A DNA stretch of 33,954 nucleotides from DTLC01 sp964555645 (GTDB lineage: Bacteria; Verrucomicrobiota; Verrucomicrobiia; Limisphaerales; DTLC01). Below, piece after piece: positions 24,481 to 33,775 of the stretch (within the stretch, counting starts at the first letter, position 1; each line of letters starts with the position of its first letter). The notes beneath the pieces are model-generated. The model was given only the letters and a program-made list of their open reading frames with translations, was not told the DNA's origin and searched no databases. The stretch covers positions 1 through 33,954 of the forward strand of contig CAZKTA010000025.1 in the NCBI GenBank assembly GCA_964555645.1. The letters are read 5' to 3'. The translations under genes and the position numbers were made by a program.

Positions 24481-24861
24481 CTATTTGTCTGACACCTCGT
24501 CACCGGGTTGGCAGATGCCGTTCACAATATCGGCTATCACAAGGTCGTCAAGCATGTGATAAGTGGCTTTCAATTCGCCGATCTGCTGGCCATTTCTGTA
24601 AACGTAAAGTGATTGCCCAGGGCGCGGCAACCAGCCGATTGGAAAGCTTATGAGGACAAATTGTTCTTTTGCGTTGAGCTTGATTACGCGGCCGACGAAC
24701 AGTGTGTCGGGTTCAATCAGCAGTTTGGCTGGTGCTGCAGCCTCAGTAGGTTGTTTAACCCGACCCGCTTGCCGAGGCGGTTTTGTGCCGGTAGGTTTGG
24801 CGGCGCACCCCGCTGCAAGCGCGATGCTTAGGAGCGCATGAAACAGAATAAACTTTTGCAT
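24481..24861 (-). CDS. small lipoprotein of unknown function
   Basis: 126 residues. The signal peptide MQKFILFHALLSIALAAGC ends in a lipobox (LAAGC, Cys19). A Pro/Thr/Lys-rich linker follows. The C-terminal half looks like a small beta domain: GRVIKLNAKEQFVLISFPIG, SLYVYRNGQQIGELKATY, VIADIVNGICQPGDEV. Such domains with GRV...VL..FP and VYRNG text are familiar to me from uncharacterised Verrucomicrobiota proteins. It is outer- or inner-membrane anchored. Confidence 0.7.
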   Translation of the reverse strand: MQKFILFHALLSIALAAGCAAKPTGTKPPRQAGRVKQPTEAAAPAKLLIEPDTLFVGRVIKLNAKEQFVLISFPIGWLPRPGQSLYVYRNGQQIGELKATYHMLDDLVIADIVNGICQPGDEVSDK

Positions 24862-24978
24862 GGCTCGGCGATGTGTTGCTGCGTGGTATTACAGCATTCC
24901 CTGACGGGCAAGCCCGTTTTGAAGTACACACGACCGGATGGGAACAGATCTGGTGCGGTTTTTCTCATGGCTTTGGGC

Positions 24979-25935
24979 TCATTCTGGCGCAGGCCAACGT
25001 GTACCGAGGAATTTACCCCAGTTTGTCTGGCTGATCAGCACTCCGGTGACAACCAAAACCAATGCAATCCAAAAGGTGGGCGTTACCGGCTCTTTCAACA
25101 AAATGCGCCCCCAAAACATCGTAGTAATCGGAACCAAATTCACAAATAGGTAAACCTGGCTTGTGTGCCACTTGCGGAGCGCGTTGCTCCAGAGTGTGAA
25201 TCCGATCACACTGCCGCCGATCACGCAATACGCCTGCACAAGCACAAGGTCAACTCGCCATCTCAACTCGGTCAAAGCTGTCTCGAGAACTGCAAGTGGT
25301 ACAAGCCACAGGCCCGCTCGCAACATTGTGTGTGCAGCAATCTCGGCTCCGGTAAGGTTTGCGCCTAGCACCCTGCATTGCCGTCCGTAGTTTGTCCAAA
25401 GGATGCTTGCAGCAAACCCGAGCAACTCACCCACAGCACCTGTCTGCGTTGATTCGATTGCCGGCCACAGCAAAACTGCAACACCCACAACAGTAAGCGC
25501 GGTTGCAAACCCTGCCTGCAGCCGTGTTGCAAGTGATCCCTTTGTTAGACCTTTTTCCCAGAGCAATGCCCACACCGGTGACGCAGCCAGATAAAGTGTA
25601 ACGTGCGATGCCGATGTGTACCGTACCGCAAGATTAAAAACCAAGATGTATGCGGCAAGACTTAACCCGCCTGCGAACCATAGCTTGCGTTGCACTGCAG
25701 CCGATATGGTACTGGTTGGTCCAAGCCAGTCTGTGAACCGCATGAGTGCAAGCATGAGTAACCCGGCACAAATAAACCGCGTGGCTGCTACCCAACCCGG
25801 CGGCCAACTTGTCACCAGAACTTTGACACCGGTGTTGTTTGCGCCCCAAATGAAAACCGTCAAAAGCAATGATACTACTATTGCACGATGTGAAGCGGTA
25901 CCAGACACACCCGAAGCAAAACAACAGGCGCGCAT
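24979..25935 (-). CDS. DMT-superfamily (EamA) transporter
   Basis: 318 residues with ten hydrophobic segments in two EamA repeats. AATRFICAGLLMLALMRF is in the first, and LWSNALRKWHTSQVYLFVNL with VPITTMFWGRILLKEPVTP in the second; these are the characteristic repeat-end motifs. It probably exports amino acids or other metabolites; the substrate is unknown. It starts at ATG 25935. The following 258 bases up to the epimerase gene hold only a loose inverted repeat (AAAACTT/AAGTTTT about 26104-26135). Confidence 0.87.
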   Translation of the reverse strand: MRACCFASGVSGTASHRAIVVSLLLTVFIWGANNTGVKVLVTSWPPGWVAATRFICAGLLMLALMRFTDWLGPTSTISAAVQRKLWFAGGLSLAAYILVFNLAVRYTSASHVTLYLAASPVWALLWEKGLTKGSLATRLQAGFATALTVVGVAVLLWPAIESTQTGAVGELLGFAASILWTNYGRQCRVLGANLTGAEIAAHTMLRAGLWLVPLAVLETALTELRWRVDLVLVQAYCVIGGSVIGFTLWSNALRKWHTSQVYLFVNLVPITTMFWGRILLKEPVTPTFWIALVLVVTGVLISQTNWGKFLGTRWPAPE

Positions 25936-26193
25936 GCTTGCAACAGTTTTTCAAACTGCATCGGCGAGCAAAGCATTATGCACGCAATCCCGAAACTTTG
26001 TTTCCGTGCCAAGTTGAGCTTTGCCCCTTGAGCAGTCCTGCAGGAAATCCGCCCCGCCGTTTAGCAGAAAAAACAGGTTCGATCACTGGCAACATTGCAC
26101 GCAAAAACTTTGCTCCACATGGCCCCAAGTTTTGTGCACATAAATGCAGGATTTTTTTCCGGAGGTAGCGGTTGGCTGGGCGGCGCGGATTCG

Positions 26194-27222
26194 TCAAACG
26201 ATGTTTTGTGCGTACCAGTCAAGCGCAAGCTCTAGGCCGCGTTCGAGCCTGTACACAGGTTCGTAACCCAGCAGCAGTTGTGCCTTGCTGATGTCAGCTA
26301 GCGAGTGTCGCACATCCCCTGTGCGAAAGTCGCGGTAAACCGGTCTGCGCTCGGTCAGGCCTGGACAGCGCCGATGCACGAGCCGACTGATGATCTGGAA
26401 AAGCTCATTAAGCGTGGTGCGTTCGCCAACTGCAATGTTGTAAATCTGATTGAGTGCTTCCGGGTTGGTGGTTGTCGCAGCCAAAAGATTTGCATGCACA
26501 ATGTTTTCGATATGACAGAAATCGCGGCTTGTCTCACCGTCACCGTAAATGTGCACCGGCTCGTCCCGCAACATGGCTGCAATCCACCTCGGTATCACAG
26601 CCGCATACGGTCCGGCTGGGTCTTGTCTAGGACCGAACACATTGAAATACCGCAGGCCGATTGTGTGCAGCCCGAACACACGCGCATAAACACCGGCATA
26701 AATTTCGTTCACAACTTTCGTTGCTGCATACGGTGACAACGGCCGGCCGACTTTATCCTCACGTTTCGGTAGGCCGGGGTCGTCGCCGTAAACTGCGCTG
26801 CTCGACGCGTAAATGAACCTGCTTACACCTGCCTGGCGCGCAGCTTCAAGCATGTTAATGAAGCCAGTCACATTGCTGCGGTGTGTGGCAAGCGGGTCTT
26901 CAATCGAGCGGGGCACAGACCCAAGCGCCGCCTCGTGCAACACGTAATCCACATTTCGACAAGCCTCATTGCAAGCTGCCAGATCACAAATGTCGGCTTC
27001 AATCAACCTAAAGTTAGCCCACTGTTCAGGTGTAACGCGGGCTTTTACCTGGTCGAGGTTTTGTCGTTTCCCGGTCGAAAAATTGTCCAACCCAATCACA
27101 CGTTGACCCAGCCCGAGCAATGCTTCGAGCAAGTTCGACCCGATAAACCCGGCTACACCCGTTATTAGCCACGTTTTTGGTGCCGACTGCAGTTGCGCTT
27201 TAACCTTTTCGTAGTTGGACAT
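26194..27222 (-). CDS. NAD-dependent UDP-sugar 4-epimerase (WbpP/TviC-like)
   Basis: 342 residues from ATG 27222 (MSNYEKVKAQLQSAPKTWLI). NAD motif GVAGFIGSN, ASSSAVYGDD with the catalytic Ser, and SPYAATK as the YxxxK motif. YFNVFGPRQDPAGPYAAVIP and YGDGETSRDFCHIENIV follow. The pre-Rossmann leader before TWLITG is typical of UDP-GlcNAc/GalNAc 4-epimerases such as WbpP. It provides sugars for surface polysaccharide. No other polysaccharide genes are visible nearby. Confidence 0.87.
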   Translation of the reverse strand: MSNYEKVKAQLQSAPKTWLITGVAGFIGSNLLEALLGLGQRVIGLDNFSTGKRQNLDQVKARVTPEQWANFRLIEADICDLAACNEACRNVDYVLHEAALGSVPRSIEDPLATHRSNVTGFINMLEAARQAGVSRFIYASSSAVYGDDPGLPKREDKVGRPLSPYAATKVVNEIYAGVYARVFGLHTIGLRYFNVFGPRQDPAGPYAAVIPRWIAAMLRDEPVHIYGDGETSRDFCHIENIVHANLLAATTTNPEALNQIYNIAVGERTTLNELFQIISRLVHRRCPGLTERRPVYRDFRTGDVRHSLADISKAQLLLGYEPVYRLERGLELALDWYAQNIV

Positions 27223-27585
27223 TTGCAATTGCCTCGCGCGCAAAATTTTGCGGTGTCTGTCCAGCGCGTCCGAACTGTTTGACCTGCACACCCGGCCCGC
27301 AGTTGCGCTGCACCCAGTGGCCCAGCGCATGCCGCAACGGTTTTGCGGTTGTTTTCGGCACACCGCTCCCGCAATTGCAGGACCAGTGGCCGTGTGCCGC
27401 TGCACCAAACAGGTTTAATCTGCGCGCACACAGCATGCGACAGCCTGCGCCTCAGTAAAGCTTTTTCTGGTCGAACATTATGCGCGCTCACGTTTTCTAT
27501 GCGAATGGTTCCCAGATCACCCCCTTTGGCTTTGTCGTAACCCGGTAGTTGCATCAGGTGCGCGCCTCATTCATTATGGGTCGGC
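27223..27585. other. gap of 363 bases, possible gene debris
   Basis: No convincing gene. Minus-strand frames read as disjointed text (for example LRERCAENNRKTVA and VQVKQFGRAGQTPQNFAREA) that resembles broken coding sequence, but I cannot name a family. Two similar blocks occur (CCGCAGTTGCGCTGCACCCA and CCGCAATTGCAGGACCA, each followed by GTGGCC). The promoters for the epimerase and the hydrolase should lie here. Confidence 0.3.
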
Positions 27586-29052
27586 ATGGCGCAATCAATT
27601 ACAAACTCAAAAGCCAACCGGCGGACATCGGACGGCCCGCGCATTACGTTCTACGGTGCAGCAGGCGAAGTAACAGGCTCGGCATATCTCGTTGAGACAG
27701 GTCAAGCGCGCGTGTTAGTTGATTTTGGCTTGTTCCAAGGCGTCGAAAACAAACAGGAGCTGAACCGTGTACCTGAGGGGCTTGACCCTAAGCAGCTTGA
27801 CGCAGTTGTTGTGACGCATGCGCATCTTGACCACGTTGGGCGGCTCCCGTTACTGACGAAAGCCGGGTACACAGGCCCAATCTTTTGCACGCCGGTGACA
27901 ATCGAGCTTGCAACACTTGTATTGCGCGACTCTGCCAAGGTGCAGGCACAAGATATCGAGCGAATAAATCGCAAACGTATGCGCGCAGACGAACCGCCGC
28001 TTGAGCCGCTTTACACCGCAGCGGACGTTGACAAGTTGGTCCCACTTTTCAGGCCGGTCGAGTACGATCAGACAGTGCAGATCGCACGCGGTGTGCGTGC
28101 GCGGTTTGTTGAAGCGGGTCATTTACTCGGGTCGGCTAGCATACAGTTGCAGTTCAACACGAATAACGGTGTGCATTGTGCAGTTTTTTCGGGCGACCTC
28201 GGCCCACGTGGCGCGCCAATCCTCAAAGATGCAGAAGGATTCCATCGCGCTGATACTGTTGTGCTAGAGTCCACTTACGGCGACCGCGATCACAAACCCA
28301 TTGCTGAGACGGTTGCTGAGTTTGAGCAGATTGTTGCCGATGTAGTTGCGTCCAGAGGCAAAATGCTTGTACCAACTTTTGCCGTGGGCCGCGCGCAACT
28401 GCTGCTGTATTTGCTGGCGCTGATGTTCAGGCACAAAACGGTGCCTAAGTTCCCGATCTACGTTGACAGCCCGATGGCAATCGAAGCCACCAAGATTTAT
28501 TTTAAACACCTCGAATTGTTCGACGAAGATTTTCATGCCATTCAAAAACAACGGCCGTTGGCCGAAGACATGGACACCGTAGTACCCGTTGCAACAGCAG
28601 ACGAATCAAAAGCGCTAAATGAATGCACTGGGCCATGCTTAATCATGGCAGGCTCGGGCATGTGTAGCGGGGGAAGGATACTCCATCATTTGAAACAGAA
28701 CCTGTGGCGGCCCGAGACATCTGTGATCATTGTCGGTTATCAAGCCCAAGGCACACTGGGCAGGTTGCTAGTCGAGCGTGTGCCGCACGTCAACATTTTC
28801 GGTGAGAAAATTGCTGTTAAAGCCAAAATCCACACGCTCGGTGGATTCAGCGCACACGCAGGTCAGACTGATCTTGTGCGATGGTTTGATCAGCTTGCGC
28901 ATGTGCGGCCTGACCTAATCCTAACACATGGCGAACCTAGGGCGCGCGACACGCTTGCAGCCGTGCTGGAAAAGCGGCACGGTATCAGCGCACGCAAACC
29001 TGCTTTCGGCCATGTACTAGAGCTGCGTAACACAGCCAATTCAGCCTGTTAA
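27586..29052 (+). CDS. beta-CASP metallo-beta-lactamase-fold hydrolase/RNase
   Basis: 488 residues. ITFYGAAGEVTGSAYLVET opens the fold, VVVTHAHLDHVGRLP is the HxHxDH zinc motif, EAGHLLGSAS and FSGDLGPRGAPIL follow, and VVLESTYGDR leads into the beta-CASP insert. VPTFAVGRAQLLLYLL, AGSGMCSGGRILHHL and GGFSAHAGQTDLVRW are the CASP motifs. This set matches bacterial CPSF73-like exonucleases or RNA hydrolases. It is likely a cytosolic nuclease; the substrate is inferred from the family only. Confidence 0.9.
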   Translation: MAQSITNSKANRRTSDGPRITFYGAAGEVTGSAYLVETGQARVLVDFGLFQGVENKQELNRVPEGLDPKQLDAVVVTHAHLDHVGRLPLLTKAGYTGPIFCTPVTIELATLVLRDSAKVQAQDIERINRKRMRADEPPLEPLYTAADVDKLVPLFRPVEYDQTVQIARGVRARFVEAGHLLGSASIQLQFNTNNGVHCAVFSGDLGPRGAPILKDAEGFHRADTVVLESTYGDRDHKPIAETVAEFEQIVADVVASRGKMLVPTFAVGRAQLLLYLLALMFRHKTVPKFPIYVDSPMAIEATKIYFKHLELFDEDFHAIQKQRPLAEDMDTVVPVATADESKALNECTGPCLIMAGSGMCSGGRILHHLKQNLWRPETSVIIVGYQAQGTLGRLLVERVPHVNIFGEKIAVKAKIHTLGGFSAHAGQTDLVRWFDQLAHVRPDLILTHGEPRARDTLAAVLEKRHGISARKPAFGHVLELRNTANSAC

Positions 29053-29134
29053 GGCAATGCCAATTGTCAGTTACTTGACGCATGTTTGTTTTCTGCGGCT
29101 TGAAGGCGCGCCGCAGTTGAATTAAATCTGGCCT

Positions 29135-29932
29135 GTGCCAACGAAAGTAATTGCTGTGGCAAATCAGAAAGGCGGTGTGGGCAAAACAACCACCGCAGTT
29201 AATTTGGCAGCCTGCATTGCCGCAGCAGGCCGTCGGGTGTTGCTGTTCGATCTTGACCCGCAGGCAAATGCAACCAGTGGCGTTGGCCTTGAAAAACTCG
29301 CAGGTGCAAGTGCCTACCGACCGTTGCTCGGCGACGGCCCGTTGGCAGATAAAATTCGGCCAACTGCATTCGACCGGCTCGATGTTATTCCGAGTGAAGT
29401 TGACCTGTGTGGCGTGGAACTTGAGCTCGCCCAAGTCGAGGGGCACTTGATGCGTGTTGCACGCGCTCTGCAACCTGTGATTGAGTCCGACCGGTTCGAT
29501 GTTGTGTTCATTGATTGCCCGCCGTCACTTGGGATACTGACGCTGAACGCGTTTGCAGCAGCCGACGGTCTCATTGTGCCGTTGCAGTGTGAATATTACG
29601 CATTAGAGGGTATCTCAACCATCAAACGTGTGCTGGAGCAACTCCAGCAGAATGCAATCAACCCGCGCTTACGATGGCTCGGTGTTGTGATGACTATGTT
29701 CGATGCGCGCACGAACCTGTCTCAGCAGGTTGTAAATGAAGTCCGACAGCATTTCGGTGCCCTTGTGTTCGACACCGTAATACCACGCAGCACGCGCCTG
29801 GCTGAGGCACCAAGCTTCGGTAAGCCCATTATCTATTACGACAAACACAGCGCAGGCGCAGCCGCATACCAATTGCTTGCACAAGAGCTGTTGCGGCGGC
29901 TCGACACGCCTACAGTAGGTCCGGCACCGTAG
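29135..29932 (+). CDS. parA: ParA/Soj-family partition ATPase
   Basis: 265 residues from GTG 29135. ANQKGGVGKTTTAVNLA is the deviant Walker A with both lysines, LLFDLDPQANATSGVGL is Walker A', and VVFIDCPPSLGILTLNA is Walker B. There is no N-terminal helix-turn-helix, so it is the chromosomal Soj type. The next gene is metG, not parB, which is unusual for a chromosome-partition locus. The gap to metG (181 bases) holds no gene. Confidence 0.92.
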   Translation: MPTKVIAVANQKGGVGKTTTAVNLAACIAAAGRRVLLFDLDPQANATSGVGLEKLAGASAYRPLLGDGPLADKIRPTAFDRLDVIPSEVDLCGVELELAQVEGHLMRVARALQPVIESDRFDVVFIDCPPSLGILTLNAFAAADGLIVPLQCEYYALEGISTIKRVLEQLQQNAINPRLRWLGVVMTMFDARTNLSQQVVNEVRQHFGALVFDTVIPRSTRLAEAPSFGKPIIYYDKHSAGAAAYQLLAQELLRRLDTPTVGPAP

Positions 29933-30112
29933 GGGGAAATAAATGCAAAATTTTAGGCTGCGCCGTTCAAGAATTTTGCATGCATGGATTGCAGCACCCG
30001 GCAGCGTGAGCAATTGGATTGTCTTTGGCTTTTTGGTGTGTTACGGCCGAGGTTCAACGTTGCGTAACCGTAGTTGCAAACGCGGGTTATCTGCGCCACA
30101 CTACCTGCCGGG

Positions 30113-31672
30113 ATGAACAAACGGTTTTACATCACCACTGCCATTGACTATGTCAACGGCCAGCCGCATCTGGGGCACGCGTACGAAAAGGTTGTTGCGG
30201 ATGCAATTGCCCGCGCACAACGCAGCCTGGGGCGGGATGTATTCTTTTTAACCGGTGTGGACGAGCACGGCCAAAAAGTTCAGCAGGCTGCGTTGGCTGA
30301 GGGTAAACAACCCCAGGAATACTGCGATGAACTTGCGGCGATTTGGGAGGCCTTTGCCCGGAAACTCGGCCTTGCTAATGACGATTTCATCCGGACAACG
30401 CAACTGCGGCACGAACGGGTTGTCCAAGCCTTGCTTACCAAGCTCTACGATTCCGGCTACATCTACAAGGCGGTGTACAAAGGGTTTTATTCGCCCAAGG
30501 AGGAAACCTTCCTCACCGAGCGTGACCGATTGCCGGACGGTACGTTTGATCCTGCCTATGGCGAGGTAATCGAGCTGGCCGAGGAAAACTACTACTTCAG
30601 GCTCAAAGCGCATCAGCAGTGGCTTATCGAGCACATCGAGGCAAACCCAGAGTTTGTTGCACCTGACTACCGCCGAAATGAAGTACTTGGGTTCCTCAAA
30701 AACGATGTACTCGAAGACCTCTGCATCAGCCGTCCAGTGTCACGACTGCGCTGGGGGATACCTATACCGTTCGATTCAAACTTCGTCACGTACGTGTGGT
30801 TCGATGCCCTGACAAATTACATCAGTGTGCCGGCTGCGTTAGGCGATCCGACAGTTGCCTCGGCACTGAATTTCGAAAACCGAAATCCGAACTCTGAAAT
30901 TAGCCTTTGGCCGGCCGATATTCATGTCATCGGCAAAGACATCATCAAGTTCCATTGTGTGTACTGGCCGATCATGCTGAAGGCTGCCGGGTTGCCGTTG
31001 CCAAAACAGGTCCTCGTGCACGGCTGGTGGCAAAAAGATGGCCAGAAAATGAGCAAAAGCCTCGGCAACGTGGTTGACCCAGTGTCGGTTATTGATCAAT
31101 GGGGTGTGGATGCCTTCAGGTACTACGTGTTGCGCGAACTTGACATCGGCCCGGACGGTAACTGGACGGATGCAAGTTTTGTTGCACGGTACAATGCAGA
31201 GCTGGCAAACGGATTGGGCAACCTGTTAAACCGGACTCTTGCAATGCTCGTGCGGTATCGGAGTGGCGTTGTACCGGCGCGCTCGGGCGACCTTGCGGCT
31301 GAAGCCGAGAAAGCTGTATCTAACACACGCGCCTGTCTGGAGCGCAACCAACTCCAGGCTGCCTTGCAAACGATCTGGGCGCTTGTTGCAAAGGCTAACC
31401 AGTACGTGGACCACACTGCCCCGTTCAAGCTCGCCAAAGACACGGCGCAATCAGCCCGACTTGATCAAGTGCTTTACAGTCTGGTCGAGATTTGCCGGTT
31501 GCTTGCCGTGTTGCTTTGGCCGTTTTTGCCAGGCACAGCAACCGACATCTACGCTCAACTCGGTCTGGCTGGAGAACCGAACAAGTTCGAGCTAGCACGC
31601 TGGGGTATGCTCGAGCCCGGCCATCGGGTCGGGGTACCAACGCCGCTTTTCCCGCGGAAAGACAAAAAATAG
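30113..31672 (+). CDS. metG: methionyl-tRNA synthetase
   Basis: 519 residues from ATG 30113 (MNKRFYITTAIDYVNGQPHL), with a GCCGGG-like stretch before it. The class I HIGH equivalent is HLGHAYEK, and KMSKS is in GQKMSKSLGNVVDP. The knuckle region reads YSPKEETFLTERDR, without the Cys of zinc-type enzymes. VTYVWFDALTNYIS and WPADIHVIGKDIIKFH are normal. An A-rich repeat copy inserts NFENRNPNSEIS between DPTVASAL and LWPAD. There is no C-terminal tRNA-binding (Trbp111) domain. Confidence 0.95.
   Translation: MNKRFYITTAIDYVNGQPHLGHAYEKVVADAIARAQRSLGRDVFFLTGVDEHGQKVQQAALAEGKQPQEYCDELAAIWEAFARKLGLANDDFIRTTQLRHERVVQALLTKLYDSGYIYKAVYKGFYSPKEETFLTERDRLPDGTFDPAYGEVIELAEENYYFRLKAHQQWLIEHIEANPEFVAPDYRRNEVLGFLKNDVLEDLCISRPVSRLRWGIPIPFDSNFVTYVWFDALTNYISVPAALGDPTVASALNFENRNPNSEISLWPADIHVIGKDIIKFHCVYWPIMLKAAGLPLPKQVLVHGWWQKDGQKMSKSLGNVVDPVSVIDQWGVDAFRYYVLRELDIGPDGNWTDASFVARYNAELANGLGNLLNRTLAMLVRYRSGVVPARSGDLAAEAEKAVSNTRACLERNQLQAALQTIWALVAKANQYVDHTAPFKLAKDTAQSARLDQVLYSLVEICRLLAVLLWPFLPGTATDIYAQLGLAGEPNKFELARWGMLEPGHRVGVPTPLFPRKDKK
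30868..30903 (+). repeat. A-rich dispersed repeat, copy 6 (inside metG)
   Basis: GAATTTCGAAAACCGAAAT followed by CCGAACTCTGAAAT (30887-30900), the latter identical to bioF 21450-21463. It encodes NFENRNPNSEIS in frame in a surface loop position. Confidence 0.7.
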
Positions 31673-31853
31673 TGGCGCGATTGTGGGCTACCGGCACGGA
31701 AACAAATGCAACCGTCCGGAAGAAACGGATTCTTCGTGGGGCTGCATCTTCAGTCAGTTTTTCGGTCACACACTGTTCTGTTTTTAGGGGCAGATTCATG
31801 TTCCCAACATCAACAGATCGAGCAGGCTGGCATTCTCTTGTTCACAGCCCATT

Positions 31854-33092
31854 ATGAGCACCGAGAAAGAAATCCTCGCAGTTGCAATATTCGCGTTCAC
31901 TTACCTTTTGATTAGCGGACGCAGGCTGAAAATACTGCCCTTGTACCGGCCGGCTGCGGCATTGCTGGGCACGGTATTAATGGTCGCAACGGGTGTAATG
32001 ACACCGGGTCAGGCGTATGCGGCGGTTGACTACGACACAATCGTGTTGTTGCTAGGCATGAGCATCATGTCTGCGTACTTGTATTTGGGCGGTTTTTTCG
32101 ATTGGACAGCTGGCTGGGTGCTCAAAATCGCTAAAACACCACAACGCTTACTAATCTATCTAATCCTGACCTCGGGCATACTGGCTGCAATTCTCGTCAA
32201 CGACACCATCTGTTTCATGCTTACCCCCGTTGTTGTTGCAGTGGTAGTGCGTGGTAATTTGCCGTTGCTGCCATATCTGCTTGCTCTGGCCATGAGCGCA
32301 AACATCGGCAGTGTAGCCACACTTGTGGGAAATCCGCAAAACATGATCATCGGCCACATGTCCAAAATACCGTTTCTAGGATTTTTTGCCTCGCTTGCCC
32401 CGGTCGCAGCAGTCGGCCTTCTAATCCAGTGTGCAGTGCTCAGCTTTGGGTTCCGCAAAATGCTCAAGACAGCAAATATCCAAGTCGCTCATAGCGAGCC
32501 AAAACCCGTTGACCGTAAATTACTGACGCTGACGTTTTGTGCACTTGCACTTGTGTTTGCGGGGTTTGTTGCTGGATTAAACCTTGGCTGGACAGCGCTT
32601 TCGGGCGCTGCGTTCGTGATGGTGTTCGCGCGGCGTGACACACATCAGGTTCTGAAGCTTGTTGACTGGCATTTGCTGTTGTTCTTTGCAGGGTTGTTTG
32701 TTGTGGTCGAAGGACTCAACAGCACCGGCTTGCCCGACCAAATTTATGAGCGGCTGCGCGCCGTGTTCGGCGCCACGCCAACCACGCAAGCATTGAACCT
32801 TGCATGGTTTAGCGCGCTTGGGTCGAACATTTTTTCAAACGTGCCGTTTGTACTTGTGGCAGGCAAATGGATCCCCGAATTCGCGCAACCTGAACTGATG
32901 TGGAAAATCATGGCCATGGCAACAACGTTCGCAGGCAACCTGACCATACTCGGCTCAGTGGCAAACATCATAGTGGTCGAGTCTGCCCGCAGCCATATTG
33001 AGGTCGGCTTTTGGGATTACGCTAAATTCGGCATCCCTGTCACGATCCTCAGCACCATTGCCGGTGTGTTGCTCTTGCTGCTCATTGGTTGA
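31854..33092 (+). CDS. ArsB/SLC13-type anion or Na+/H+ transporter
   Basis: 412 residues with about eleven membrane spans. IVLLLGMSIMSAYLYLGGFF, ILAAILVNDTICFMLTPVVV and MSANIGSVATLVGNPQNMII form the first inverted repeat. WFSALGSNIFSNVPFVLVAG and TTFAGNLTILGSVANIIVVE form the second. ND and NP.N motifs of this kind occur in the ArsB/NhaD/DASS superfamily. The ion is not determined, and no arsenic genes are nearby. It follows metG after 181 bases without a gene. Confidence 0.82.
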   Translation: MSTEKEILAVAIFAFTYLLISGRRLKILPLYRPAAALLGTVLMVATGVMTPGQAYAAVDYDTIVLLLGMSIMSAYLYLGGFFDWTAGWVLKIAKTPQRLLIYLILTSGILAAILVNDTICFMLTPVVVAVVVRGNLPLLPYLLALAMSANIGSVATLVGNPQNMIIGHMSKIPFLGFFASLAPVAAVGLLIQCAVLSFGFRKMLKTANIQVAHSEPKPVDRKLLTLTFCALALVFAGFVAGLNLGWTALSGAAFVMVFARRDTHQVLKLVDWHLLLFFAGLFVVVEGLNSTGLPDQIYERLRAVFGATPTTQALNLAWFSALGSNIFSNVPFVLVAGKWIPEFAQPELMWKIMAMATTFAGNLTILGSVANIIVVESARSHIEVGFWDYAKFGIPVTILSTIAGVLLLLLIG

Positions 33093-33775
33093 GATTGCAA
33101 ACCTGCCGCCCAAAAAAGACCAGCCGGATAAACCCAAGAGCAAATTTTTTAAAAAACCGCATTGACATTGAAAACGTGTTTGACACTGTTATGCACAACC
33201 AAACCGACGAGTAGGCGTTGAATCCTTGGTAGTTTAAGGCTGCTAAACGCAGTACTTAACCATGGACCAAAGGTCCAGACCGACCAGATGCGGGCGATGG
33301 GCTGTGCGGCCACGTGGGGCGACTCGACCCACTTTGTCGCGTTGCCCGTACAAAAATTCCATGCCGAATGTGATTTTACCCCGTTCAGGTCTGGTACTGT
33401 TCGCTGTTTTTACCCCCGGGGCTCCGGCCACACCCAATTCACTGCTGTATTTGGTCGCAGACTCTCAGGCGTCAGTATCCTCTTACATAAACCTCAGCCC
33501 GGTAAAGAAAGCAGCAAGCAAATGCTATATGGGGCGAGAAAAATCAAGCCAGGTGAAAGCTTGCATAAAAATAGATACGGTCCGCAGCGGTTTTGACTTA
33601 CCCCATCAACTTTTTGAGCATGACCAATACAGCGGTTGCGCCACCGAAAAACAGTGCAGAAAAACATGTTCCACCCCGAACGACACTGGGCAAGGAACAA
33701 ACGAATTTTGCAGCTCGCACAGGTCTGCGAGCTCTACCGACACACTCAACCCAACCATAAACCGAATACTCGCCT
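33093..33775. other. long intergenic region of about 680 bases
   Basis: No intact gene is supported. From 33161 a short frame (IDIENVFDTVMHNQTDE, stop 33212) follows a T6-A6 run and a second frame reading KKDQPDKPKSKFFKKPH. Together they look like the tail of a lost gene. Two hairpins stand at 33234-33277. From about 33300 to 33600 I see no coding, tRNA or repeat structure. The promoter of the secreted protein at 33776 should lie at the right end. Confidence 0.4.
33234..33277 (+). ncRNA. tandem hairpins, function unknown
   Basis: Hairpin 1: TTAAG-CTGC (33234-33243, one bulge) with GCAG-CTTAA (33249-33259). Hairpin 2: TGGACC (33263-33268) with GGTCCA (33272-33277) around AAA. No T-run follows. 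The pair could be a small structured RNA, a decayed tRNA-like piece or a weak terminator of the transporter gene. It is reported as structure only. Confidence 0.25.

Noticed and set aside
33220..33300. tRNA-like appearance (hairpin with seven-base loop region, TAGTTTAAGG start).
   Set aside because: No acceptor stem, no TTCGA T-loop and no proper cloverleaf can be drawn on either strand.
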